From: Collinsella sp. An7
GTDB lineage: Bacteria > Actinomycetota > Coriobacteriia > Coriobacteriales > Coriobacteriaceae
DNA: 64,000 nucleotides
Direction: 5' to 3'
Assembly (NCBI RefSeq): GCF_002159335.1
Contig: NZ_NFHP01000003.1
Location: 124,001 to 188,000, forward strand
The position numbers and the translations under genes were made by a program. This document shows positions 57,126 through 64,000 of this stretch, piece by piece. The notes under the pieces were generated by a model. The model was not told where the DNA came from. It ran no database searches and saw only the letters and a program-made list of their open reading frames with translations. Position 1 is the stretch's first letter. Every line of letters starts with the position of its first letter.

Positions 57126-58446
57126 GTGCCTCCTCCGCGTTGGGTCCCGCGGCCACGCTGCAGCGGCCCCACAGGACACCCGTCTCATCCATGCCCATGA
57201 TACCAACCCGTACGAGCGCGGGCGAGTCAGCCTGGGGCGCGTCGAGAATCTGGATCCTATGGAAGGAGCCGAGCGTGGCAGGACGATCCTGCTCGGTCAC
57301 AGCGAGCTCGGTCGTGCCGATGCGACGGCGCGCGTCCACCCGGGCAAGCTCTTGGGCGAGGGCGCGCATCCGGCGGCTCCGGTCCTCCTTGACCTCAGGG
57401 GGTACCTGGTCTGGCATGGAGGCGGCAGGGGTACCGGGCCGAGCGCTATACCGAAAGACGTGCATCCGGGCAAAGCCCACCGAGTGGCAAAGCTCAAGCG
57501 AACGCGAAAACTCCTCCTCGGTCTCGCCGGGAAAGCCCACGATCACATCGCATGAGAGTGCAACATCGGGGAGCGCCGTACGGATGCAGTTGGTAAGCTC
57601 AGAGAATTCCTCGGCCGTATAGGGACGTCCCATGCGGCGGAGCGTATCGGTACAGCCCGACTGAAGCGGGAGGTGCAAAAAGGGCGCCACGCGATCGCGG
57701 TGCGCAGCCATGGTTGCGATGAGGCGGTCGGACACGTCCATGGGCTCAAGCGAGGAGAGGCGAATGCGCCCGATAGCGGTTTGAGCAAGGATGGTCTCGA
57801 CGAGCTCGTCGATCTCGACATGCGCGTCGTGCGAGCCCGCCCCGTCGTAGGCGCCCAAGTTGACCCCGGTGAGCACCACCTCGGGGATACCCGCCGCCTC
57901 TGCGCGGCGCACCTGCTCGAGTACGGCTTCCACGGGGACCGACCGCTCAGGCCCGCGGGCCTTCCACACGATGCAGTACGTACAGCGGTTGTTGCAGCCG
58001 TCTTGCACCTTGATGCCCCAACGCGACCGGCCGAGCAGCTCGGCAAGATCGTGCGGGTCGGGCTGCGCAGCGGCCTCTTCGGCACTCGGATCGGGGACCT
58101 GCTCATAGCCGAGGGCCGTGCAGGCGCGAGCCGCCACATCGACTTTTGAAGGCTCCACAATAACGCGGTCGGAGAGCGCCTCGAGCATGTCGGGGTGCAG
58201 GTTTGCCGCGCAACCCGTGGCGATTACCATGGGGCCGCGTGCGCGACCGAGCGCGTGGCGGACGGCTTTTCTGGTCTTGGCCTCGGCCTCTCCCGTCACC
58301 GCACAGGTGTTTATGACGATGAGCTCGGCCTCATCGGGCTCAACGAGGGTAAAGCCCGCCGAGGCGAGATCGGATGCGATGCGATCGGACTCCACGCGGT
58401 TGACGCGGCACCCGAGATTGATAACAGAGACAAACGGGTTACCCAC
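57118..58446 (-). CDS. mtaB: tRNA t6A37 methylthiotransferase MtaB
   Basis: MtaB converts t6A37 to ms2t6A in tRNAs that read A-starting codons. The MTTase domain shows NLGCRVNRVESD, NTCAVTGEAE and ATGCAANL, and the radical SAM motif GCNNRCTYCIVWKARG is of the MtaB type. A C-terminal TRAM-like domain ends the 442-residue chain. It starts 3 bases after dnaJ, as in Bacillus-like clusters (dnaJ-...-mtaB). With MiaB and RimO it completes the MTTase set. Confidence 0.95.
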   Translation of the reverse strand: MGNPFVSVINLGCRVNRVESDRIASDLASAGFTLVEPDEAELIVINTCAVTGEAEAKTRKAVRHALGRARGPMVIATGCAANLHPDMLEALSDRVIVEPSKVDVAARACTALGYEQVPDPSAEEAAAQPDPHDLAELLGRSRWGIKVQDGCNNRCTYCIVWKARGPERSVPVEAVLEQVRRAEAAGIPEVVLTGVNLGAYDGAGSHDAHVEIDELVETILAQTAIGRIRLSSLEPMDVSDRLIATMAAHRDRVAPFLHLPLQSGCTDTLRRMGRPYTAEEFSELTNCIRTALPDVALSCDVIVGFPGETEEEFSRSLELCHSVGFARMHVFRYSARPGTPAASMPDQVPPEVKEDRSRRMRALAQELARVDARRRIGTTELAVTEQDRPATLGSFHRIQILDAPQADSPALVRVGIMGMDETGVLWGRCSVAAGPNAEEAHG

Positions 58447-58449
58447 GGC

Positions 58450-59601
58450 TTAGTCCAGAATATCATCGATGGCGTCGCGGATGCGGTCGCCCACCGTCTT
58501 GCGCGGAGCCACGGTAAAGCTCTCGCCGTTGGCCTCGGCATACCGCTCGAGCAACTCGCGCGACTCTTGGCTGAGCTTGCGCGGTACCGTCACGCGCACC
58601 TGGGCCACGGCGCGACCACGCGAGCCACCCCCACCGATGCGCGGCATACCCTTCTCGTCCACGGTCACGGTGTCGCCAAACTGCGTCCCTGCGGGAATCT
58701 CAAAGGTGATGACCTCGTCAGGCATGATGCCCTCGACCTCGATGGTGCAGCCGAGTGCCGCCTGGACCATCGAGATGGAGACCTCGCAGGTGAGGTCGTC
58801 GCCCATGCGATGGAAGCGCGGATGCTCCTCAACCGCAACCGTAACGATGAGGTCGCCCGCCTCGGCGCCACGGTAGCCGGCCTCGCCGTAACCGCGCACA
58901 CGCAGCTGACGCCCCGAGGAGATGCCGGCGGGGATCTGCACGTCAAGCTTCTCGTGGCTCGGCGTACGGCCCTGGCCGTCGCACATATCGCAGGGGTGAT
59001 CGATCACGGTGCCCTCTCCGTCGCACTCGGGGCACGGCGCAGACGACTGCACCTGGCCAAAAATCGAGCGCTGGACGGTCGTCACAAAACCGGTACCGTG
59101 GCAGCGCGGGCACTCCTGCTCCTGGGCACCCTCGGCAAGACCGGTACCGTGGCAGTCCTCACACGGAGCCAAGCGGTCGTAGCTGATGGTCTTGGTACAG
59201 CCGAGTGCTGCCTCCTCGAGCGTGACGGAAAGCGAGACGGCCATATCGCGCCCCTGGCGGCGCACCTGCCGGCGATGACCGCCGCCCGCGGCGCCCCCGC
59301 CAAAGAAGGACGAGAAGATGTCGTCCATGCCCATGCCGCCGAAGATATCGTTGAGGTCCACGTAGCCCGATCCCATGGGGCCGTCCGCCGTGCCAAACCG
59401 GTCGTAGTTGGCACGCTTCTGCTCATCGGAAAGGACAGAGTACGCCTCGTTGAGCTCCTTGAACTTCTCCTCAGCGTTGGGGTCGTCGGAGACATCGGGA
59501 TGAACCTTGCGCGCCTTCTTTAAGAACGCACGCTTAATCGTCCGCTGGTCGGCATCGCGGTCGACGCCGAGCACCTCGTAGTAATCCCTCTTGTCTGCCA
59601 C
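58450..59601 (-). CDS. dnaJ: Chaperone protein DnaJ
   Basis: DnaJ stimulates DnaK and holds unfolded protein. The J domain carries the HPD motif in KVHPDVSD and is followed by a Gly/Phe-rich region (DIFSSFFGGGAAGGG). Four zinc-finger repeats follow (CEDCHGTG, CPRCHGTG, CPECDGEG, CDMCDGQG), then both C-terminal substrate-binding domains and a basic tail. The start is GTG 59601 with GGGGAAGGG ahead. At 383 residues it is a full type I DnaJ. dnaK, grpE and hrcA are not in the window. Confidence 0.96.
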   Translation of the reverse strand: MADKRDYYEVLGVDRDADQRTIKRAFLKKARKVHPDVSDDPNAEEKFKELNEAYSVLSDEQKRANYDRFGTADGPMGSGYVDLNDIFGGMGMDDIFSSFFGGGAAGGGHRRQVRRQGRDMAVSLSVTLEEAALGCTKTISYDRLAPCEDCHGTGLAEGAQEQECPRCHGTGFVTTVQRSIFGQVQSSAPCPECDGEGTVIDHPCDMCDGQGRTPSHEKLDVQIPAGISSGRQLRVRGYGEAGYRGAEAGDLIVTVAVEEHPRFHRMGDDLTCEVSISMVQAALGCTIEVEGIMPDEVITFEIPAGTQFGDTVTVDEKGMPRIGGGGSRGRAVAQVRVTVPRKLSQESRELLERYAEANGESFTVAPRKTVGDRIRDAIDDILD

Positions 59602-59651
59602 CTGCAAACCCTTCCCCCACACACGTCACATCTAAGGTAACGCCGACGCTC

Positions 59652-59688
59652 CCGCGCCGGCACATCACATGGTACCCGCCCGGCGCGG
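59652..59688. repeat. Hairpin in the dnaJ leader
   Basis: CCGCGCCGG (59652-59660) pairs perfectly with CCGGCGCGG (59680-59688) over a 19-nt loop. It lies about 50 bases before the dnaJ start on the minus strand. It may be a leader RNA structure. Confidence 0.5.
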
Positions 59689-59719
59689 ACGGTAAACATC
59701 CACGTCGGACGGGCATTGA

Positions 59720-59751
59720 GGCCGCAGCGTCCGGCGCCGGACGCTGCGGCC
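59720..59751. terminator. Perfect 32-bp palindrome between the two dnaJ genes
   Basis: The 16-bp arms are exact complements with no loop. It lies 15 bases past the stop of the membrane DnaJ gene. There is no T-run on either strand, so it may act as a GC-rich pause or attenuator rather than a standard terminator. Confidence 0.6.
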
Positions 59752-59766
59752 AACAGCCATCTCGGC

Positions 59767-60876
59767 CTACCACATGTAGTAATACGGGCGGTAGTAGAGC
59801 CCGCGCGAGCAGCTCATAAACCACAGGGCGATGAGCGCGTAGAAGAGCGCGTTGACAAATCCCGCCCCAAACCGTGCAGCGCCGCGCTTCCACCACAGGC
59901 TCGTGTGATGGAACACGTCGTCCGAGAGCACCTGGAAGACGCCCACGCCAAAGACGATGATCACGATGATGGTGAGCACCGAGAGCAGCTGGAGGTAGGC
60001 GAATAGCGCGAGGAACGGCGTCGCGAATCCCATGAGATAGAAACCGCGATAGGCGCTGCCTTCAAGCCGCTCGGCCGCCACATGGGCGCGTCCCACGAGG
60101 TCGCCCCCCGCCGCGCCGTTGGTTCCGGCGTTACCCATCCCCTTGATGCGGACGCGGTCGCCGTCGTGTGTGCCGGGCGGGAACTCCACCACAGCCTCGC
60201 TCGTTACCTGGGTGCGACCGGTACCGCCGCAATCCGGACAGGGATCGGCCACAACCTTGCCCGAGCCCCCGCATTCCGGGCAGACCATCTGAAACATCCC
60301 CGCCCCAAAGAGGAACGACATGTCGACTCCGATGGTTCCGGTGCCGCCGCAGCTCGGACAGGTGTGCGCTGTCTCGCTCGAGACGGAACCAGAGCCGTGG
60401 CAGTGGCCGCAGGGCTCGTAGCGGCGAAACGATATGCCCTTACGAGCGCCGTGCTTGGCCTCGTCGGCCGTGAGCTCGATATCCACCACAACGTCTGCGC
60501 CGTTCTCGGGGTTGTAGGCAGAAGACCCCTGACGTCCGGGCCGACGCTGCGCATAGCCGCCAAAGCCCGCGCCAAAGGGGAACCCTCCGCCAAAGGGCGA
60601 GGCGCCGTAGCCCCCATAGGGGCTTGCGGATGCGCCGGCCGCCGCATAAGGGTTGCCTGAGCGCATCGCGTCGTAGCGGGCGCGCTTCTGATCGTCGGAG
60701 AGCACGGCATAAGCCTCGGAGACCTCTTTGAATTTCTCCTCGGCGTCGGGTGCCTTGTTGACATCGGGGTGGAGTTTACGGGCCTTCTGCTGGAAGGCCT
60801 TCTGAATCGTACGCTTATCGGCGTCTTTGGACACACCGAGGATGGCGTAGTAATCCTTCTCGTTCATGGTTGCCAT
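59767..60876 (-). CDS. DnaJ-related protein with membrane helices in place of the C-terminal domain
   Basis: The 369-residue protein starts as a type I DnaJ: J domain with HPD near residues 36-38 (KLHPDVNK), a Gly/Pro/Phe-rich region, and four zinc repeats ([32 protein letters not shown]). After a shortened substrate-binding domain (about 215-255), the sequence turns hydrophobic. Two adjacent helices ([34 protein letters not shown]) and a third ([18 protein letters not shown]) are followed by an aromatic tail (YYRPYYYMW). The second substrate-binding and dimerisation parts are missing. ATG 60876 is chosen for spacing from AGGAGG, although starts at 60888 and 60867 are possible. A standard dnaJ follows directly. 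Confidence 0.88.
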   Translation of the reverse strand: MATMNEKDYYAILGVSKDADKRTIQKAFQQKARKLHPDVNKAPDAEEKFKEVSEAYAVLSDDQKRARYDAMRSGNPYAAAGASASPYGGYGASPFGGGFPFGAGFGGYAQRRPGRQGSSAYNPENGADVVVDIELTADEAKHGARKGISFRRYEPCGHCHGSGSVSSETAHTCPSCGGTGTIGVDMSFLFGAGMFQMVCPECGGSGKVVADPCPDCGGTGRTQVTSEAVVEFPPGTHDGDRVRIKGMGNAGTNGAAGGDLVGRAHVAAERLEGSAYRGFYLMGFATPFLALFAYLQLLSVLTIIVIIVFGVGVFQVLSDDVFHHTSLWWKRGAARFGAGFVNALFYALIALWFMSCSRGLYYRPYYYMW

Positions 60877-61046
60877 ATGAGCGGGCATCCTCCTGAGGTC
60901 GAAACATATGGGCCTATTGTAGCGAAGCAGCCCCGCAAGCGCGCAAGACGCGCGCGGGACTTAGGCGCCCTGCACATTTCGCGCAAGGGAGGCATTTTAA
61001 GGCAGGTGTGTTCGGCTTCTGCGGACAGAGTGGGCTTTGGCCCCTG

Positions 61047-62243
61047 TTAGACTCGCGACGCAAGCCCCCACATAAGGCCGTAGAGCTCGTTGCCCATGAG
61101 CCAGCCACGCTCGGTTGGAACCAGCCGCCCGTCGCGCCAAGCGGCAAGTCCCTCACGGCATGCGGTTGTTATGGTAGGGTCCACATGGTCCGGACCGAAC
61201 AGTGCGCGCGCACGCTCGAGCAGCTCTGGAGACACACCCGCGCTCATGCGCATCCCGAGCATAAGGTCCTCGGCCACGGCCTCGTGCGCTCTCAGGCGCT
61301 CAACGTCAAAGCGCGTGGCCCCATCGTTGCGCTGGACGATGCGAATGCGGTCATCGGGCGAGATGCAGGCGAGGTTGCAAGCATCGCCCTGGCTGGGAAA
61401 GAGGTTCGCGAGCTCAAGATATTCGGCGCCCGTGAGCATGCCCGCCGCGGACCGGCCGAGACCCAGATAGCCTACACCCGTCCAGTACGCGATGTTGTGC
61501 TGGCAAGCATGGCCGGGTCGTGCGTAGCTCGCAACCTCGTAGCGCTGGTAGCCGGCGGCCGTCAGCGCATCGCGCGCGGCCTCCATGCAGACAGCCTGGA
61601 AGTCTTCATCCGGCTCAAGCGAGGGGTCTTGTGCAACCTGGCGGGCAAGCGGCGTACCCTCCTCAACCGTCAGAGGATAGACCGAGATATGATCGGGGCC
61701 GGCGGCGAGGGCGCCCTTGAGCGTCTTGCGCCAGCTCTCCCCCGTCTGACCCGGGAGCCCGCACATGAGGTCGCACGACACGCTCATCCCCAGGCGCTTC
61801 ACCCGCGCGATGACCGCGAGGGCGCAGGCAGCATCGTGCAAGCGTCCGATTCGGGCAAGCTCACCGTTATCGAGGCTCTGAACGCCGAGCGAGATCCGCG
61901 TGACGCCCGCCTCGGCGAGCTCGCGCGCAAGGTCCTCGCTGAGCGACTCGGGGTTGGCCTCGCAGGTGAACTCAACCGGTTCGCACCAGCTCCGGACGCG
62001 GCGGACAAGCGCAGGGAGCCGCTCACCCAAAACCGTTGGCGTGCCACCCCCGATATAGACCGTTCGGACGTCTGCGAGAGCCCCGCACTCACCGAACGCG
62101 TTGATACGACGCTCGAGCTGCGCCACGTAAGTCGCAGCCGCCTCATCGAGCGCGCGTCCGCACAACCCGCGTGAGTCGAAGTCGCAGTAGGCGCACTTGG
62201 CATGGCAGAAGGGTATGTGCAGATACAGGGCTCCTACAGACAC
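61047..62243 (-). CDS. hemW: Heme chaperone HemW (coproporphyrinogen III oxidase-like)
   Basis: This 398-residue radical SAM protein has the cluster motif CHAKCAYC at residues 13-20 followed by Asp, then GGGTPTVL and EANPESLS as in HemW. HemW proteins bind heme and hand it to acceptors, rather than carrying out the HemN decarboxylation. The family is often mislabelled hemN. GGGGAGGAG precedes GTG 62243. It follows lepA and dusB and precedes the dnaJ pair, the usual lepA-hemW-heat-shock order. No other heme genes are in the window, so the biological partner is open. Confidence 0.92.
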   Translation of the reverse strand: MSVGALYLHIPFCHAKCAYCDFDSRGLCGRALDEAAATYVAQLERRINAFGECGALADVRTVYIGGGTPTVLGERLPALVRRVRSWCEPVEFTCEANPESLSEDLARELAEAGVTRISLGVQSLDNGELARIGRLHDAACALAVIARVKRLGMSVSCDLMCGLPGQTGESWRKTLKGALAAGPDHISVYPLTVEEGTPLARQVAQDPSLEPDEDFQAVCMEAARDALTAAGYQRYEVASYARPGHACQHNIAYWTGVGYLGLGRSAAGMLTGAEYLELANLFPSQGDACNLACISPDDRIRIVQRNDGATRFDVERLRAHEAVAEDLMLGMRMSAGVSPELLERARALFGPDHVDPTITTACREGLAAWRDGRLVPTERGWLMGNELYGLMWGLASRV

Positions 62244-62445
62244 GAACGCTCCTCCCCACTCTCAACCGCGCGCTTCGTTGTGTACCTCTCAGCAGATCCG
62301 CCCAAGAAACGTCGTCCGCTCATGTGTTGTGCAAAATGTAGCCATTGTGCAAAATGCAGCCAGATTCTGCGCAAAACGTGAGTGAACCCCATTCCCAGGA
62401 ACGACAACAGCCGGTCGAGCCGATTGCCGCCCCTGCACTACGCCT
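62244..62445. other. 202-bp gap between dusB and hemW with tandem repeats
   Basis: No gene is seen. The gap carries the tandem 18-bp repeat and the 43-nt motif at 62327-62387. The composition is less GC-rich than the coding parts. Promoter elements for hemW were not assigned. Confidence 0.6.
62327..62387 (+). repeat. Tandem 18-bp repeat joined to copy 2 of the 43-nt motif
   Basis: TTGTGCAAAATGTAGCCA (62327) is followed directly by TTGTGCAAAATGCAGCCA (62345), one base different. The second unit is also the start of the 43-nt motif that continues with TTCTGCGCA and GTGAGTGAAC to 62387. The same three blocks at equal spacing occur at 1304-1346. Confidence 0.75.
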
Positions 62446-63450
62446 CTACACCCCGGTAAGTACGTCCTCGTGTGCGCGCAGGTCGGCCTCGATTTCGTCC
62501 ACCAGCTCCATAAACTCCTCGTAGGTGGTGCACTGCACCACCCGCCCGCGCCAGCTCGCGGCATGGGGCATGCCCTTCAGGTACCACGTCGCAAAGGTGC
62601 GCGCCCGCGCCATAAAGGGCAGGTAGCGGTGGACGAGCCCGAGGTGCTCGCGCAGGGCGTCAAGCCGCTCAAAGAGGTCGTGCACCGGCGGCTCGACACC
62701 CTCGAGCGCAAGCGCCCGCGCGTCGTCAAAGATCCAGGGATTTCCGTAGGTGCCGCGGGCGATAAACACCGCTGTGGCTGCTGTCTCGCGCAGCATACGA
62801 GCCGCCGCCTCGGCCGAAAACACATCGCCCGAGCCCACCACGGGCACGTCCACCGCGCGCGCCACCTCGTCGATAACCGACCAGTCGGCCTCACCCGTAT
62901 AGAGCTGCTTAGCCGTGCGCCCATGCACCGCTACCGCAGCCACGCCCGCGTCCTCAAGCCGACGCGCAAGCTCGGGAGCGGTGCGCTCACCGGTGGCAAA
63001 CGAAGCGCGCATCTTGACCGTTACGGGAACGTGGGCCTCGCGCACGCAGGCGCGTACGATCTCCTCCGCAAGCTCCGGCGTCTCCATGAGGGCGCAGCCC
63101 TCGCCCTTGGTGATGACCTTGCGCGCAGGGCAGGCCATGTTGATGTCGATGAGCGTGAGCTTCTCCCCCACCCGCTCCTCAACGGCGGCAACGGCGCCCG
63201 AGAACTGCTCGGGCTTGGAGCCAAAGAGCTGGACGCAAATCTGCGGTTCCTCGTCCTCGGGCAGCACGAGGCGCCAGGTCTTGTTGCTTGCGTAGGCAAG
63301 ACCGGCCACGCTCACCATCTCGGAATATGCATGCCGGGCTCCCCGTCTGCGGCACATGATGCGATACGCCGCATCGGTAACGCCCGCCATCGGCGCAAGC
63401 AAAAACGGCTGCTCGGCATAGGCGACACGCAGATCGTCCGAAAACGACAT
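62446..63450 (-). CDS. dusB: tRNA-dihydrouridine synthase, DusB-like
   Basis: This FMN enzyme reduces uridines in the tRNA D-loop. The TIM-barrel flavin site begins at PFLLAPMAGVTDAAYR. The catalytic cysteine is C107 in INMACPARKV (Ala-Arg where Pro-V or Pro-A is more usual), and the substrate/FMN block HGRTAKQLYTGEADW follows. The 334-residue length is normal. GAAGGGAA precedes ATG 63450. It sits between lepA and hemW. The exact uridine position modified is inferred from the DusB-like family only. Confidence 0.93.
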   Translation of the reverse strand: MSFSDDLRVAYAEQPFLLAPMAGVTDAAYRIMCRRRGARHAYSEMVSVAGLAYASNKTWRLVLPEDEEPQICVQLFGSKPEQFSGAVAAVEERVGEKLTLIDINMACPARKVITKGEGCALMETPELAEEIVRACVREAHVPVTVKMRASFATGERTAPELARRLEDAGVAAVAVHGRTAKQLYTGEADWSVIDEVARAVDVPVVGSGDVFSAEAAARMLRETAATAVFIARGTYGNPWIFDDARALALEGVEPPVHDLFERLDALREHLGLVHRYLPFMARARTFATWYLKGMPHAASWRGRVVQCTTYEEFMELVDEIEADLRAHEDVLTGV

Positions 63451-63514
63451 CGGATTCCCTTCATATCAAACCGGGGCAAGGTGGCCTGTCAGGCCCTTGT
63501 CCCTAAACACGTCA

Positions 63515-64000
<486 letters not shown>

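Noticed and set aside
58195-59523. 442-codon plus-strand frame opposite mtaB and dnaJ
   Set aside because: It is antisense to two clear genes, is rich in Ala/Arg/His without motifs, and has no upstream ribosome-binding site.
60889-61046. CIRCE or HAIR heat-shock operator ahead of the dnaJ pair
   Set aside because: Neither TTAGCACTC-N9-GAGTGCTAA nor CTTGAGT-N7-ACTCAAG could be found in this gap or in the dnaJ leader.
61047-62243. Calling this gene hemN (oxygen-independent coproporphyrinogen oxidase)
   Set aside because: The cluster motif is followed by Asp, with no fourth cysteine as in CX3CX2CXC of true HemN, and the neighbourhood (lepA, dnaJ) is that of HemW.

Overview
This window looks like about 64 kb of core chromosome from a GC-rich actinomycete-related bacterium, most likely class Coriobacteriia (Collinsella-like). 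That placement is an inference. It rests on strong G/C third-position bias, an FHA-domain gene followed by a MerR-type gene as in Actinomycetota, and genes more familiar from Firmicutes in the same genome (RNase Y, RNase J, DegV, a DUF1836 protein, SpoVS, a LysM gene divergent from lexA). I see no rRNA, CRISPR array, prophage or plasmid module. The only clear mobile element is a single REP-associated (Y1/HUH) transposase unit at 52.4-53.3 kb.

Bases 1-26.7 kb are read on the plus strand. ispG is cut by the left edge, then come proS, a tRNA patch (two copies of tRNA-Ala(GGC) on a 125-bp direct repeat, tRNA-Met(CAT), tRNA-Val(CAC)), an ABC-F ATPase, a site-2 protease, and a tightly packed run scpA-scpB-rluB-cmk-plsC-ispH-(PDZ/radical-SAM DUF512)-der-plsY-gpsA-rpe-(cysteine desulfurase)-nif3-(zinc ribbon)-coaBC. 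After tRNA-Pro(GGG) follow a CDP-alcohol phosphatidyltransferase, the FHA gene, the MerR/FtsR-like gene, apt and a secreted NlpC/P60 hydrolase. Many genes overlap by 4 bases (ATGA), which suggests translational coupling. The set covers chromosome segregation (ScpAB), phospholipid synthesis (PlsC, PlsY, GpsA), the last two MEP isoprenoid steps (IspG, IspH) and ribosome assembly (Der, RluB).

Bases 26.8-64 kb are almost all minus strand. Exceptions are DegV, lexA with the membrane gene behind it, and the transposase. The minus blocks are: trxB; nrdR-dut-purine permease; a LysM gene divergent from lexA with LexA boxes between them; rny-GHKL ATPase-spoVS-miaB-miaA-hflX; recA-recX; the run rnj-ftsK-rodZ-like-yajQ-rimO-pgsA-pncC; and lepA (cut by the right edge)-dusB-hemW-dnaJ-like-dnaJ-mtaB-phoH-ybeY-dgkA-era-recO. 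The last is the familiar bacterial heat-shock/ribosome-maturation neighbourhood with a second, membrane-anchored DnaJ variant inserted. All three classical methylthiotransferases (MiaB, RimO, MtaB) are present.

The most unusual signals are non-coding. Two long hairpins between ispG and proS have unrelated stems but share an identical 36-nt loop. Seven heptamers (TCTAACC-like) spaced 10-11 bp apart lie upstream of the LexA-controlled recA promoter. A 43-nt three-block motif recurs about 61 kb apart. The most unusual proteins are a DnaJ relative whose C-terminal half is replaced by membrane helices, and a stand-alone GHKL ATPase with MutL-like motifs located between RNase Y and SpoVS.
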